A DNA stretch of 64,000 nucleotides. Source: Sediminibacterium sp. KACHI17 (GTDB lineage: Bacteria; Bacteroidota; Bacteroidia; Chitinophagales; Chitinophagaceae). The stretch is from NCBI RefSeq assembly GCF_040362915.1, contig NZ_AP029612.1, positions 186,001-250,000 of the forward strand, read 5' to 3'. Below are positions 18,645 through 28,600 of the stretch, piece by piece. The notes under the pieces were generated by a model that was given only the letters and a program-made list of their open reading frames with translations, made no database searches and was not told the DNA's origin. Both the position numbers and the translations under genes were made by a program. Within the stretch, counting starts at the first letter, position 1, and each line of letters opens with the position of its first letter.

Positions 18645-19323
18645 GCCCTCTTCTCTGTAATTCGAAGAAATAACCGATCTGAATAAAATCTCTTCCGGTT
18701 TCGTCATTGATCTTGTAATCAAATTGATGGAGAAAACCCAGCTGAAGAGTAGTGGTTGCAGAGGTTTTGTATTGCACACCAAAAGCCATTCTGTTTCTTT
18801 CAAAAAATGGTTCGCCATCTGTGAAGAAAAGCTCATTGTTGAGATACAGTTGCCATGGTTTGTTCGCTGATGATGGGGCTCCCAATGGATAAGAGAGTCC
18901 TACGCGATACCGAAACCTGTTTCGATAGCCATTGGACGTAAATCTCAACTCAGCTCGATAACGTTGTTCTATTCTGAATCTGCCTAAGGATTGTGTCAGT
19001 AAGATCTGCGGCCATATCCTGAATTCATCATTGTTCTTAGGTTTCAGAAAATTTCCACCCTCTTTATAAGTTTGATAGGAACCTGCGGCGAGTGAGATCA
19101 TTAAATTATTGTTTGCACGATAATTGATTCCACCTTTGTATTCGTAATAATGAAACTGATCATACAGTTTCAAAGAACGGATCTGCCCTTCGCCAAATGC
19201 ACTCCATTTTTGATTGATCTGATAACGAAGATTCAAGATATTCCATGTGCCAATGTCTACACCTTGTGCTCTTAGAGCTACAACTGTGATAAAAAGGAAC
19301 AAAACAAGGAATAGTTTTTTCAT
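18640..19323 (-). CDS. DUF2490-type outer-membrane protein
   Basis: A 227-residue exported protein: MKKLFLVLFLFITVVALRAQ is a typical signal peptide, and the mature part is a run of amphipathic beta strands ending in the barrel-like IQIGYFFELQ. The pattern (WNILNLRYQINQKWSAFGEG, RIEQRYRAELRF, YLNNELFF, RNRMAFGVQYK) is that of DUF2490, a barrel family found mostly in Bacteroidota with no assigned function. I start at the ATG at 19323, four codons inside the longest frame. It faces pckA across the compound repeat element. Confidence 0.75.
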   Translation of the reverse strand: MKKLFLVLFLFITVVALRAQGVDIGTWNILNLRYQINQKWSAFGEGQIRSLKLYDQFHYYEYKGGINYRANNNLMISLAAGSYQTYKEGGNFLKPKNNDEFRIWPQILLTQSLGRFRIEQRYRAELRFTSNGYRNRFRYRVGLSYPLGAPSSANKPWQLYLNNELFFTDGEPFFERNRMAFGVQYKTSATTTLQLGFLHQFDYKINDETGRDFIQIGYFFELQRRGH

Positions 19324-19405
19324 GCAGGTATTCACAAAATTAGCGCTTAATGATTATACCATTTTTATTGTGTAATCCGTTGTTCAAGATCGTGCCAGGT
19401 CAACA

Positions 19406-20674
19406 CTACTTTTTGAATTCAATGGTATATTCAGACATATACTTTCCGAGATCAGAATATTTGTAAAATAATCTTGCTTTTTTTCCTAAGCTCATACTGG
19501 TTCGTTTTGCAGCAATATCCTCCGGTGTATTCAAAGGTTGTAATGATGGATACCATAATACATGTCCGGGTTTTTGTACCAATAGTTGAGGTGTACTCCA
19601 CTGCTGTGATTGATCTGCTTTTCCGAGATCTTTGTTTGAATTGAATGATATATACAGTTTATCACCGACCCATGATTGCCCTTCAACCCTTCCCATCAAC
19701 ATCACCCAACATTCCAAGTATTCATTCCAGCTGACAGATGGTCCCCAATGAAAACCTCCTTTGGGTGAAGAAGCAGCGCCACCTCCTTTTTCTATGGGTA
19801 TTTGTAGAGATGCGATGGGTTTACCCGTTCCATCCCATGGAGCATTAAAACCTTTGCCATCCCAGCGTTTGGCTTTGCCTTGTGGATCATCCAGATCAGC
19901 AAGTGCGATCCTGGCAATGCTGATACATTGCGCGCTCCATTCTTTCTTTGCATCATACTTAGATGAATCATATTGATCAGGATAACCATATTCACCATAA
20001 AACAAATAAAGATGATCCCCCACTGCCACTGCTGATGGATCACCTACGCCACCCGCAAATGTTTTGGATGTATTATGTGGTTTCAGGATCATGCGCGGTT
20101 GTTTATCTTCCAGAAACAAACCTTTATTCTCCCAACTCCATCCACCATTCGTTGACTTCATGATGCCAATCCTACAAACGGCTGCAGGTGTGATGCGATC
20201 CGTTAAACCCAATGGCCATTTATGATCAATATATCCCTCTTTGGTAACACTGTCATAGGGCAATGTTTCGGGATAATTTTCATTGTGATAAACGGCATAT
20301 AATGTTTTTCCTGATGGATCTTTTTGATCCTGATACACAGTTTCAAACCAGACAGCTCCGTGTAATCCGGGTGCGCCTTTTATCGCATTCAAAGGCATCG
20401 TGGGTGCGATGTATGCAGATGCCGGACTTCTAAAAACCTCATCTGCATTTTTTCCTGAAGCGAATTTCAAATCATGCGCTTCACCCCATACAGGATCTTC
20501 TCCATATTTGCCGGGGAATATGCGCAGTGTATCGCCGATCCAGGCTTCTGCCATATTGCAATCCACAAAATTATTGAAGTGAAAAGTGTCTGTAACTGTC
20601 AACGTAAACTCAGGGAGTTTACTGGAGGGCGATTGGCAGGCAATGATGAACAAAAAAGGAAGGAGGCGTTTCAT
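19406..20674 (-). CDS. Putative propeller lipoprotein (sialidase/glycosidase-like)
   Basis: A 422-residue lipoprotein: the lipobox FIIAC follows a short hydrophobic segment, giving Cys13 as the lipid site. An Asp-box-like MKSTNGGWSWENKG, together with GGVGDPSAVAVGDHLYLFYG and GGFHWGPSVSWNEYLECWVML, suggests a five-bladed glycosidase propeller (DUF4185 or GH43/sialidase-like). I cannot assign catalytic residues, so an enzymatic role is inference only. It is flanked by two barrel-type genes on the same strand (82 bp and 105 bp gaps), with no SusC/SusD pair nearby. Confidence 0.6.
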   Translation of the reverse strand: MKRLLPFLFIIACQSPSSKLPEFTLTVTDTFHFNNFVDCNMAEAWIGDTLRIFPGKYGEDPVWGEAHDLKFASGKNADEVFRSPASAYIAPTMPLNAIKGAPGLHGAVWFETVYQDQKDPSGKTLYAVYHNENYPETLPYDSVTKEGYIDHKWPLGLTDRITPAAVCRIGIMKSTNGGWSWENKGLFLEDKQPRMILKPHNTSKTFAGGVGDPSAVAVGDHLYLFYGEYGYPDQYDSSKYDAKKEWSAQCISIARIALADLDDPQGKAKRWDGKGFNAPWDGTGKPIASLQIPIEKGGGAASSPKGGFHWGPSVSWNEYLECWVMLMGRVEGQSWVGDKLYISFNSNKDLGKADQSQQWSTPQLLVQKPGHVLWYPSLQPLNTPEDIAAKRTSMSLGKKARLFYKYSDLGKYMSEYTIEFKK

Positions 20675-20779
20675 CTCTTTGGTTTTACTTCCTAAGTTAT
20701 TTATTAATTACCACAGCGATCACTGAAATACACAGAATTATTCCGTGCATGTCAGTGCCTCCAGTGGCATTTTTATCCA

Positions 20780-21409
20780 CTAAAATCTTTTCCCGATCAG
20801 GAATCCTAAATGTGTAATAGCATCCCCATTAGTATCATTTTGAAAAGCAGCATTCACACCTACAAATAACTGTTTTTTAAACGTGTAATTGTAAGACAGT
20901 TCTGCCATGTATCCGATATTATAAATACGTTGCGGAAAGCTATGATCATATTCTATCAATATTCTAGGTATAGGACTTGCCGGTGATGGATATCTCGCTG
21001 CATATCCGTTACTTCCTAATGAAGAGGATTCATATCTCCCATAAGGACCTGCTGCAAGCGTGAATTCATGATTTGAAGTTCTTAATGGACTGTACCTGAT
21101 CAATGATCCAAGTTGGAAACCTGCTGTTGTGGTACGCACAGAACCATCCTGTTCTAAATTACCATTGATAAAAAGTAAGTACCTGTCCTGATCATCATGT
21201 ATTGTTCCCTTGAAATGATATTCAAGTGATAATTTTTTCTTCAAATAATGTGTGTAAGCAGTACCAAAGCTAAGACCCTTTAAATCACCGGTACCATGCG
21301 TACTTTCTCCAATGTTGAAACGAAGAGCTCTTTTAGGGAGCGTATTTTTTTGTGCAAAACATACAACACTCATCAAACAGAGTGTCATGAATAGATAGAT
21401 GGATTTCAT
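20780..21409 (-). CDS. Hypothetical exported beta-barrel-like protein
   Basis: A 209-residue protein with a signal peptide (1-19, MSVVCFAQ) and a mature part of repeated amphipathic strands (RALRFNIGES, GLSFGTAYTHYLKKKLSLEYHF, HEFTLAAGPYGRYE, VGVNAAFQND) ending in GFLIGKRF with a C-terminal aromatic residue, as in outer-membrane barrels. No family name is recognised. It may report on or occupy the outer membrane alongside the DUF2490 protein 1.5 kb downstream. Confidence 0.6.
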   Translation of the reverse strand: MKSIYLFMTLCLMSVVCFAQKNTLPKRALRFNIGESTHGTGDLKGLSFGTAYTHYLKKKLSLEYHFKGTIHDDQDRYLLFINGNLEQDGSVRTTTAGFQLGSLIRYSPLRTSNHEFTLAAGPYGRYESSSLGSNGYAARYPSPASPIPRILIEYDHSFPQRIYNIGYMAELSYNYTFKKQLFVGVNAAFQNDTNGDAITHLGFLIGKRF

Positions 21410-21507
21410 AAAAATTGAATGATTGAAACAATAAGTTTAAAGTGGGGTTTCAATGGGTGGGTATCAGATAGACATTCAATCAATGGAAGTGCTGCATCCC
21501 ACAAAAG

Positions 21508-21551
21508 AAAAAGCCACAGATACATTTGCCGAGGGCAAGCGCATTTGTGGC
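21508..21551 (-). terminator. Terminator of the deoxynucleoside kinase gene
   Basis: Read on the minus strand, GCCACA and TGTGGC (21546-21551 and 21513-21518) pair, with an internal TTGCC/GGCAA stem, and a five-T run plus C/T follow at 21508-21512. It lies 20 bp after the kinase stop. Confidence 0.75.
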
Positions 21552-21570
21552 CGTATAAAAAAATCAGCTT

Positions 21571-22206
21571 TTAAAATAAGCCAAATAACATACCGTCTAC
21601 TTTGCTAATGATCTCTCCAAAATGTTCTTCACTTTCAGCGAATTTGTTTTTATCACAATCGATCACCAGCAATTGACCTTCTTTATAACCATCGATCCAT
21701 TTATTGTAATATTCATTCAGGCGTTTCAAATAATCCAGACGGATATTTTCTTCATATTCCCTCCCTCTTTTTTGAATCTGCGCAACCAAGGTAGGTACAG
21801 ATGCTTTCAAGTAGATCAACAGATCCGGAGGTTGTACCATGGTTTTTAATGTTTGGAAGAATTGATAGTAGTTATCAAAATCACGTTTACTCATCAAACC
21901 CATTTCATGCAAATTGGGAGCGAAAATGTTCGCATCTTCATAAATGGTTCTGTCCTGTATTACTGTTTCAGTTCCATGATGAATATCCAAAAGCTGGTTC
22001 AGTCGACTATTCAAAAAGTAAATCTGCAGATTAAAACTCCAGCGAGGCATATCCTCGTAAAAATCCATCAGATAAGGGTTGTGATCAACATCTTCAAACT
22101 GAGGAATCCAGCGGTAGTGCTTACTTAACATCTCAGTAAGCGTTGTTTTACCCGCGCCGATATTGCCGGCAACGGCTACATGTTTTGGTTTCTTAGGTTT
22201 CGCCAT
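21571..22206 (-). CDS. Deoxynucleoside kinase (dNK family), copy 1
   Basis: A 211-residue cytoplasmic kinase that phosphorylates deoxynucleosides. The P-loop VAVAGNIGAGKTTLTEML, FEDVDHNPYLMDFYED, the ERS-type region (VIQDRTIYEDANIF) and the lid region (RGREYEENI) match the deoxyadenosine/deoxyguanosine kinase family. The ATG at 22206 (MAKPKKPKHVAVAGNIG) is preferred over upstream in-frame codons. It differs clearly from copy 2 at 37856-38488 (VTVEGNIGAGKTTL type); the family often has two specialised enzymes per genome. trpS lies upstream on the same strand, separated by a CCATGG array. Confidence 0.86.
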   Translation of the reverse strand: MAKPKKPKHVAVAGNIGAGKTTLTEMLSKHYRWIPQFEDVDHNPYLMDFYEDMPRWSFNLQIYFLNSRLNQLLDIHHGTETVIQDRTIYEDANIFAPNLHEMGLMSKRDFDNYYQFFQTLKTMVQPPDLLIYLKASVPTLVAQIQKRGREYEENIRLDYLKRLNEYYNKWIDGYKEGQLLVIDCDKNKFAESEEHFGEIISKVDGMLFGLF

Positions 22207-22256
22207 AAAAATGAAAATACGAAAGTTGAGAGAATTGAAGGGAGAATTTTGGAAAC

Positions 22257-22296
22257 GATAGACCATAGTCCATGGACCATGGTCTATGGACTAATA
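22257..22296. repeat. CCATGG-family heptamer array at the trpS 3' end
   Basis: Units ACCATAG, TCCATGG, ACCATGG and TCTATGG run in register between 22261 and 22290, followed by ACTAATA. The trpS stop codon (TAG on the minus strand, 22291-22293) lies inside the array edge. The arms are imperfectly complementary about the central CCATGG units. Confidence 0.85.
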
Positions 22297-23301
22297 ATCC
22301 ATCCCCACTGCTGTCCGTACCAAGGTAAGGGTCTTACTGGCACTGGCTCGGGCTTTATCTGCTCCTTGTTGGATGATTTTTTTTAATAAATCGTGATTTT
22401 GCTGAATATCTGCAGCTTTGGATCTGATCGGTTGGATGAAACGAATCATATCTTCTGCCAGTTGTTTTTTCATATCCCCATAACGAATGATACAGTTACC
22501 TGCACTACTGTTATTAAAATCGTCTTCAAACTTCTGAACGGTATCCGCTGTGCTCACCAATTTCATCAGGGTAAAGAGATTTTCGATATAATCCGGTTTT
22601 ACTGAGTTGGGCTCGGCCGGACCTTGGTCAGTCTTTGCTTTCATGATCTTTTTACGGATGCTTTCATCTTCATCAGCTAAATACAACGTGTTCATTTGGT
22701 TTTCACTCTTACTCATTTTTCCAACACCATCCAGACTCAAGATTTTCACCAATTCTCCGCCGTAGTTGAATGCATAAGGCAGAGGAAGTACATCACCATA
22801 CCTATGATTAAATCGCTCCGCATAATTACGTGCCATTTCAAGGTGTTGTTCCTGGTCTTTTCCTACCGGTACTTTGACTGCTCGATGAATAAGGATATCC
22901 GCAGCTTGTAACACCGGATACGTTAATAAACCGGCATTTACATTGTCGGGTTGTAGTCTTACCTTCTCTTTGAAAGTGACCGTTTTTTCCAACTCTCCCT
23001 TGTAAGCCATCATGTTCAGGTAGAGATATAACTCTGCAATTTCCGGAACATCACTCTGTATGTATAATGCAACTTTATCAGGATCTAATCCACAGGCAAT
23101 ATTCTCTGCGATCACTCTATGTACACTATTCTTTAATTCTTTTGTATCAGGATGTGTAGTCAGACTATGCCAGTTCGCAACAAAAAAATAGCAATTGAAT
23201 TCGTCTTGCATGCGCACATAATTTCGCATGGCACCAAAATAGTTTCCCAGATGCAGGAATCCGGTCGGACGGATTCCACTTAAAACAACCTCTTTATTCA
23301 T
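22291..23301 (-). CDS. trpS: Tryptophanyl-tRNA synthetase
   Basis: A 336-residue class I aminoacyl-tRNA synthetase charging tRNA-Trp. The HIGH-type motif reads PTGFLHLGNYFGA, and GVGKMSKSENQ is the KMSKS loop; VGKDQEQHLEMARNYAERFN is the tryptophan-pocket region. The ATG at 23301 (MNKEVVLSGIRPTG) is preferred over a longer non-conserved extension starting at 23337. It is divergent from recG, with about 240 bp between them carrying two word arrays. Its stop codon is embedded in a CCATGG array. Confidence 0.95.
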   Translation of the reverse strand: MNKEVVLSGIRPTGFLHLGNYFGAMRNYVRMQDEFNCYFFVANWHSLTTHPDTKELKNSVHRVIAENIACGLDPDKVALYIQSDVPEIAELYLYLNMMAYKGELEKTVTFKEKVRLQPDNVNAGLLTYPVLQAADILIHRAVKVPVGKDQEQHLEMARNYAERFNHRYGDVLPLPYAFNYGGELVKILSLDGVGKMSKSENQMNTLYLADEDESIRKKIMKAKTDQGPAEPNSVKPDYIENLFTLMKLVSTADTVQKFEDDFNNSSAGNCIIRYGDMKKQLAEDMIRFIQPIRSKAADIQQNHDLLKKIIQQGADKARASASKTLTLVRTAVGMDY

Positions 23302-23322
23302 GGGGCGAAGATAAGAAAGAGA

Positions 23323-23417
23323 AGCTACAAGCTGCAAGCTGCAGGGTGCAAGCTTTTAGGCACTTAATTAAGTGGGTTCGGTTTATCTCACCCAAAGCTT
23401 TTGGCTTGCAGCTCTGC
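23323..23417. repeat. GCTGCAA-word heptamer array in the trpS-recG divergent gap
   Basis: The left arm has units GCTACAA, GCTGCAA, GCTGCAG and GGTGCAA in a strict 7-bp register (23324-23353). The right arm (23395-23415) contains AAAGCTT, TTGGCTT and GCAGCTC, complementary to it. The centre holds TTAATTAA. It is one of only two arrays not placed at a gene 3' end; both lie in this gap. Confidence 0.7.
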
Positions 23418-23490
23418 TAAGATTGAATTTTCTATATGGTTCCCAGAAAGGATATTTGTAATACAAGACCCAAGAGAGAGCTCTTCTTCT

Positions 23491-23523
23491 GATTAACAAA
23501 TCAAAGATCAACAAATCAAAGAT
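23491..23523. repeat. ATCAAAG-word array upstream of recG
   Basis: Units ATCAAAG, ATCAACAA, ATCAAAG and ATTC follow each other with 7-8 bp spacing immediately before the conserved RecG frame. It is the same word as the array that abuts dnaJ. No complementary arm is visible nearby, so it is an array without a hairpin. Confidence 0.6.
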
Positions 23524-23589
23524 TCACCCACCATATTATCCTCACCCATTGAATACCTTAAAGGCGTTGGGCCATTAAGGGGTGACTTA

Positions 23590-25626
23590 TTGAAAAAGGA
23601 ATTAGAGATCTTCACTTTCGAAGACCTATTGCATCATTTTCCACATCGGCATATTGATAAAACCAAAGTCAGTAAGATCAATATGATCAACTATCAAACC
23701 GACTTTATTCAGATAGCCGGTGTTTTACAACAGTTTGATATTGTGGGTGAGAAAAGAGCGAAGAGGTTGGTGGCATATCTGAAAGATGATACCGGAGCCG
23801 TGGAATTGACCTGGTTTCAGGGAATCAATTGGGTACAGAAAAACCTGGTGCCCGGACAAAAATACCTGGTCTTTGGGCGTACCGGTTTTTTTAATGGAAG
23901 GCCACAAATGGTGCATCCTGAGATCGAACCTTTTGTGCTGGCGAAAGCAGATGGAAAAGATTATTTGGAGCCTGTTTATCCTGCAACAGAAAAACTCAAG
24001 GCAAGAGGATTAAATGGCAGACAACTAGCCAAGTTGACCTTCCAACTTTTCTCACAGATCAAACCCACCGATATCCCTGAGAATATACCAGATGCTATTT
24101 TCAAAAAGCTACAACTGATGAATCGGTATGAGGCTTTTTCAAACCTGCATTTTCCGGTATCACAAGAAGCGTATCAGTTGGCGTTGCGGCGATTGAAATT
24201 TGAGGAGTTCTTTATTGCTCAGATTCGTTTAAATCTGGTTCGGTTGCAAAGACACCATAGTAGTAAAGGAGTGGTGTTTGAAAAAGTGGGGGATCTCTTC
24301 AATGACTTTTACAATCATCACCTGCCGTTTGAATTAACGGGTGCCCAAAAAAGAGTGATTCGGGAAATCAGAACTGACACTGGCAGAGGGCATCAAATGA
24401 ATCGGTTGTTACAGGGTGATGTAGGCAGCGGCAAGACCATTGTAGCGCTCTTAAGTATGTTATTGGCAGCTGATAATGGGTATCAAAGTTGTATGATGGC
24501 GCCAACAGAAATATTGGCACAACAGCATTACAATGGATTGAAACAATTACTCAAGGATATGCCGGTTGAGATCGCATTACTAACCGGAAGTATCAAAGGG
24601 AAGGAAAGAAAGCGAATATTGAATGGATTGTTGGATGATAGTATCCATTTTGTAGTAGGTACCCATGCGGTAATTGAAGATGTGGTTCAGTTTAAAAATC
24701 TTGGATTGGTTATTGTAGATGAACAACATCGTTTCGGGGTAGCTCAGCGGGCGAGATTATGGGAGAAAGCAGCGGTACCACCCCATGTACTGGTGATGAC
24801 AGCCACACCGATCCCAAGAACATTGGCGATGACCGCTTATGGTGATCTGGATTATAGTGTAATGGATGAATTACCACCGGGCAGACAACCTATTACCACA
24901 GTTCATCGTAATGAAATGGCGAGGGCCAGTGTGATGGAATTTGTGCGTACTGAGATCAATAAAGGAAGACAGGCATATTTTATCTATCCCTTGATCGAGG
25001 AAAGTGAGAAGCTGAGTTATGAAGACCTGATGCAAGGTTATGAGCAAGTGAAAAGTTTTTTTCCTGAGCCCACTTACCGAATCAGTATGGTTCATGGAAG
25101 ACAATCTGCGGAAGAAAAGGAGACCAATATGCAACGCTTTGTTCAACATGATACACATATCATGGTGAGCACAACAGTGATCGAAGTTGGTGTGAATGTT
25201 CCCAATGCTACTGTAATGGTGATCGAAAGCTCTGAAAAATTTGGATTATCACAGTTGCATCAGTTGCGTGGAAGGGTAGGAAGAGGAAGCGAAAAAAGTT
25301 TTTGCATTTTATTAACGGGGTCTAAAGTAAGCAAAGATGCCAAAGAGCGGATCAATACCATGTGCGCTACCAATGATGGTTTCAAGATCGCGGAGAAAGA
25401 CTTGGAATTACGAGGTCCGGGTGATATTGAGGGTACCCGGCAGAGTGGAGAACTGAACTTTAAAGTGGCCAGTATTGTTAACGATAAAGATCTGCTAGAA
25501 CTTGCTAAAACTACTGCTGAGCAATGCTGTGAAGAGGACCCGACACTGGATATGGCAAAGAATTTGCTATTAAAAAAATACCTAAGGTCACAGAAAGGTA
25601 AAAATGCCTGGAGTCGCATATCCTAA
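23590..25626 (+). CDS. recG: ATP-dependent DNA helicase RecG
   Basis: A helicase that remodels stalled forks and Holliday junctions. Seen: an N-terminal wedge/OB domain (about 30-160), Walker A LLQGDVGSGKTIVALL, the DEQH box VIVDEQHRFGV, motif III TATPIPRTLAMTAYGDLD, and the motif VI region QLRGRVGRGSEKSF, with the C-terminal TRB-type ending. The first usual start codon is TTG at 23590, which I list, but it cuts the conserved N-terminus: the same frame is open back to a stop at 23494 and reads PIEYLKGVGPLRGDLLKK across 23545-23598, the expected GVG motif. No ATG, GTG or TTG exists in that extension, so real initiation may use ATT (23548) or ATA (23533). Confidence 0.92.
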   Translation: MKKELEIFTFEDLLHHFPHRHIDKTKVSKINMINYQTDFIQIAGVLQQFDIVGEKRAKRLVAYLKDDTGAVELTWFQGINWVQKNLVPGQKYLVFGRTGFFNGRPQMVHPEIEPFVLAKADGKDYLEPVYPATEKLKARGLNGRQLAKLTFQLFSQIKPTDIPENIPDAIFKKLQLMNRYEAFSNLHFPVSQEAYQLALRRLKFEEFFIAQIRLNLVRLQRHHSSKGVVFEKVGDLFNDFYNHHLPFELTGAQKRVIREIRTDTGRGHQMNRLLQGDVGSGKTIVALLSMLLAADNGYQSCMMAPTEILAQQHYNGLKQLLKDMPVEIALLTGSIKGKERKRILNGLLDDSIHFVVGTHAVIEDVVQFKNLGLVIVDEQHRFGVAQRARLWEKAAVPPHVLVMTATPIPRTLAMTAYGDLDYSVMDELPPGRQPITTVHRNEMARASVMEFVRTEINKGRQAYFIYPLIEESEKLSYEDLMQGYEQVKSFFPEPTYRISMVHGRQSAEEKETNMQRFVQHDTHIMVSTTVIEVGVNVPNATVMVIESSEKFGLSQLHQLRGRVGRGSEKSFCILLTGSKVSKDAKERINTMCATNDGFKIAEKDLELRGPGDIEGTRQSGELNFKVASIVNDKDLLELAKTTAEQCCEEDPTLDMAKNLLLKKYLRSQKGKNAWSRIS

Positions 25627-25685
25627 TGACAACTTTAACAGCGACGGAAACGTATATTATAGTAACTTATTAAAAATTTAACGGC

Positions 25686-28600
25686 TTGGCAGCACTGAAG
25701 AAAATAATAGGATTGGTTTTGATACTGATGACAGGATTCCAGGTGATGGCTCAGAACTATTTGGAATTTGTGGAGAATAAGGGACAGTGGGATAAAAAGA
25801 TCCTCTATCTTACCAATACAGGTATCGGTTCTGTAGCCTTACAATCAGATGGATATCGTGTTTTAGTGCACAATGAACAAGATCTTCAAAAGATCAATCC
25901 GCATCCTCATCCGGGAGTTCACCAACATAAAACGGAAGCCACTAAGCAAACAGCAGCCATTGATCCTTCTCGCGGTGGAGAAGGAGGTAGCGGTGCAGAT
26001 GAGAACCTGATACTGAGATCACATGCGTATCAGGTACGTTTCTTGAATGCCAATCCCAATCCACAGATCGTTCCAGATAAAGCATTACCCACTTACAATA
26101 ATTATTTTTTAGGAAATGATTCAAGCAAATGGGCGACGAATGTCAAAATCTATCAGGGTATCACTTTTAAAAATGTGTATCCGAACATTGATATTCGATA
26201 CTACACTGCCGACGGAAAATTAAAGTATGATGTGATCGTGCACCCAGGTGGTGATATCAATAATGTTGCACTTTACTTTGATGGAGTAGATGGATTAAAG
26301 ATCAAAGAAGGCAAGCTGAGTATCAAAACTTCTGTTGTAGAAGTACAGGAAGAATCACCTTATACGTATCAATTACTTCGAAATACAAAAAATGAGATCC
26401 CCTGTAATTTTGAAGTGCGCGGAAATATCGTTCGCTTCAAATTGAATGGTGCTTATAATAAAGATGCGATGTTGGTCGTAGATCCATCGATCGTCTTCTA
26501 TGGATACACAGGAAGTACTGCTGATAACTGGGGTTTTACAGCTACCTATGATGGTCAGGGAAATTTTTATGGAGGAGGGATCGTATTTCGGTCCGGACAA
26601 TTCCCTGCCAATAATGGAGCTTTTCAAACAACTTTTCAGGGTGGTGTTACAGAAGGACAGATTTCAGGAACAGATATCGTGATCATAAAATTTGATCCAA
26701 GCGGCGCTAACCGGATATATGGTACGTATTTAGGAGGAGCAGGAAATGAACAGCCGCATAGTCTGGTTGCAGATGCATCGGGTAATTTATTCATTGCCGG
26801 TAGAACTTCATCCGGAGCAACATATCCGGTTCGTGGTCCTGGTTCATATGGTCCGGGTGGCGGACTGTTTGATATCATCATTTCGAAATTAAGCGCCAAT
26901 GGTAGTACATTACTCAACTCTGTTCGAATAGGAGGATCGGGTAATGACGGTGTGAATGTGAGAGCGAATTATATCCTTCCGCAATCTGCAGAAACTACAC
27001 GAAGAAATTATGGAGATGATGCCCGCAGTGAGATCATCTTAGATGCCGGTGGTAACCCCATTCTTGCATCTGTTACACAATCCATAGACTTTCCGGTGAC
27101 TGCCGGTGTTTTTCAATCAACAGCAGGAGCTGCCTCTAATAATCGTTTTCAGGATGGCGTGGTCATGAAACTGACACCCAACCTCGATAGGATGTTATTC
27201 AGCAGCTATTTAGGAGGCAATGGTGATGACGCAGCTTTTGTTGTGGCAACGCATCCGCAAAATGGAAATATCTATGTTGCAGGAGCTACTGCTAGTACTG
27301 ATTTTCCCGGTAATAAAACAGGTGTTCTTTTTGGAACCAATCAGGGAAATGTTGATGGCTTTGTGAGCCAGATCAGTCCCGATGGTACACAAATCATTCG
27401 AACCAGTTACTTTGGTACGAATGGAGTGGATGTGATTTATGGAATACAATTTGATCGTTTTGGATTTCCATACATCATGGGAACTACTACTGTTGCCTGG
27501 CCTGTGATCAATGCTCCGGTAAATGCAAATGGGAGTCAGGTAACAGGAAAACAATTCATTTCGAAATTAAGACCTGATCTTTCAGCTTTTATTTACTCAA
27601 CAAATTTTGGTACCACTACGGGTAATACACCCAATATTTCTCCGACTGCTTTTTTGGTCGATCGATGTCAGAATGTGTATGTATCAGGATGGGGTGGAAC
27701 CATCGCAGATGGATTTCCTAGCTCCGGAACAAGAGGATTGATTACAACCGGCGATCAATTGAAAAATGGAACTGATGGTGCAGATCTTTATTTCTATGTT
27801 TTAGAAAGAGATGCTACCAATATTTTATTCGCTTCATTCTTTGGTGCAACAACAGGTGCCGGAGGTGAACCCTTCGGAGACCATGTTGATGGAGGCACCA
27901 GTCGATTTGATGCCAATGGAACGATCTATCAATCGATCTGTTCCTGTAAGGGTAATTCGAGTGCTCCACCTGCTGGATATTTGAGAGGTACTGCAGGTGT
28001 TTGGTCTCCTACCAATCCTACCAATCCTGCCAGCGTGGGCGGCAGTTGTAATCTGATGGCAATAAAAATTGCCTTTAATCTTGCAGGTGTAGGTGCTGGT
28101 TTGAGCGCATCCATCAACGGAGTAAGAGATACTGCAGGTTGTGTTCCCATGACGGTTCAGTTCACCGATACATTGGCACAGGGTACTGCTTACTATTGGA
28201 ACTTTAATGATGGTTCACCTGAAGTAAGAACTACAACACCAACCATCTCTCATACTTTTAATAATATTGGTATCTATCGTGTTCGTTTGGTTTCCGTTGA
28301 TTCTACTACCTGTAACCAAACTGATACAGCTTATATTACTTTACGCGTGAGAGGCGATCAGGCAACATTGGCTTTCACTTCTACTAAATTACCACCTTGT
28401 GAATCGTTAGCCTTTCAATTCAACAATACATCTATTGCGCCTGCGGGAAAACCATTCACCAATCAGAGTTTCCGATGGGATTTTGGGGATGGAAATACAC
28501 GAATAGCGGGCCCGGGAATTGTGACACATACTTATGCAGCAGGAGGAACTTATGATGTGAAGTTGGTATTACTGGATACAAATTATTGTAATCATCCGGA

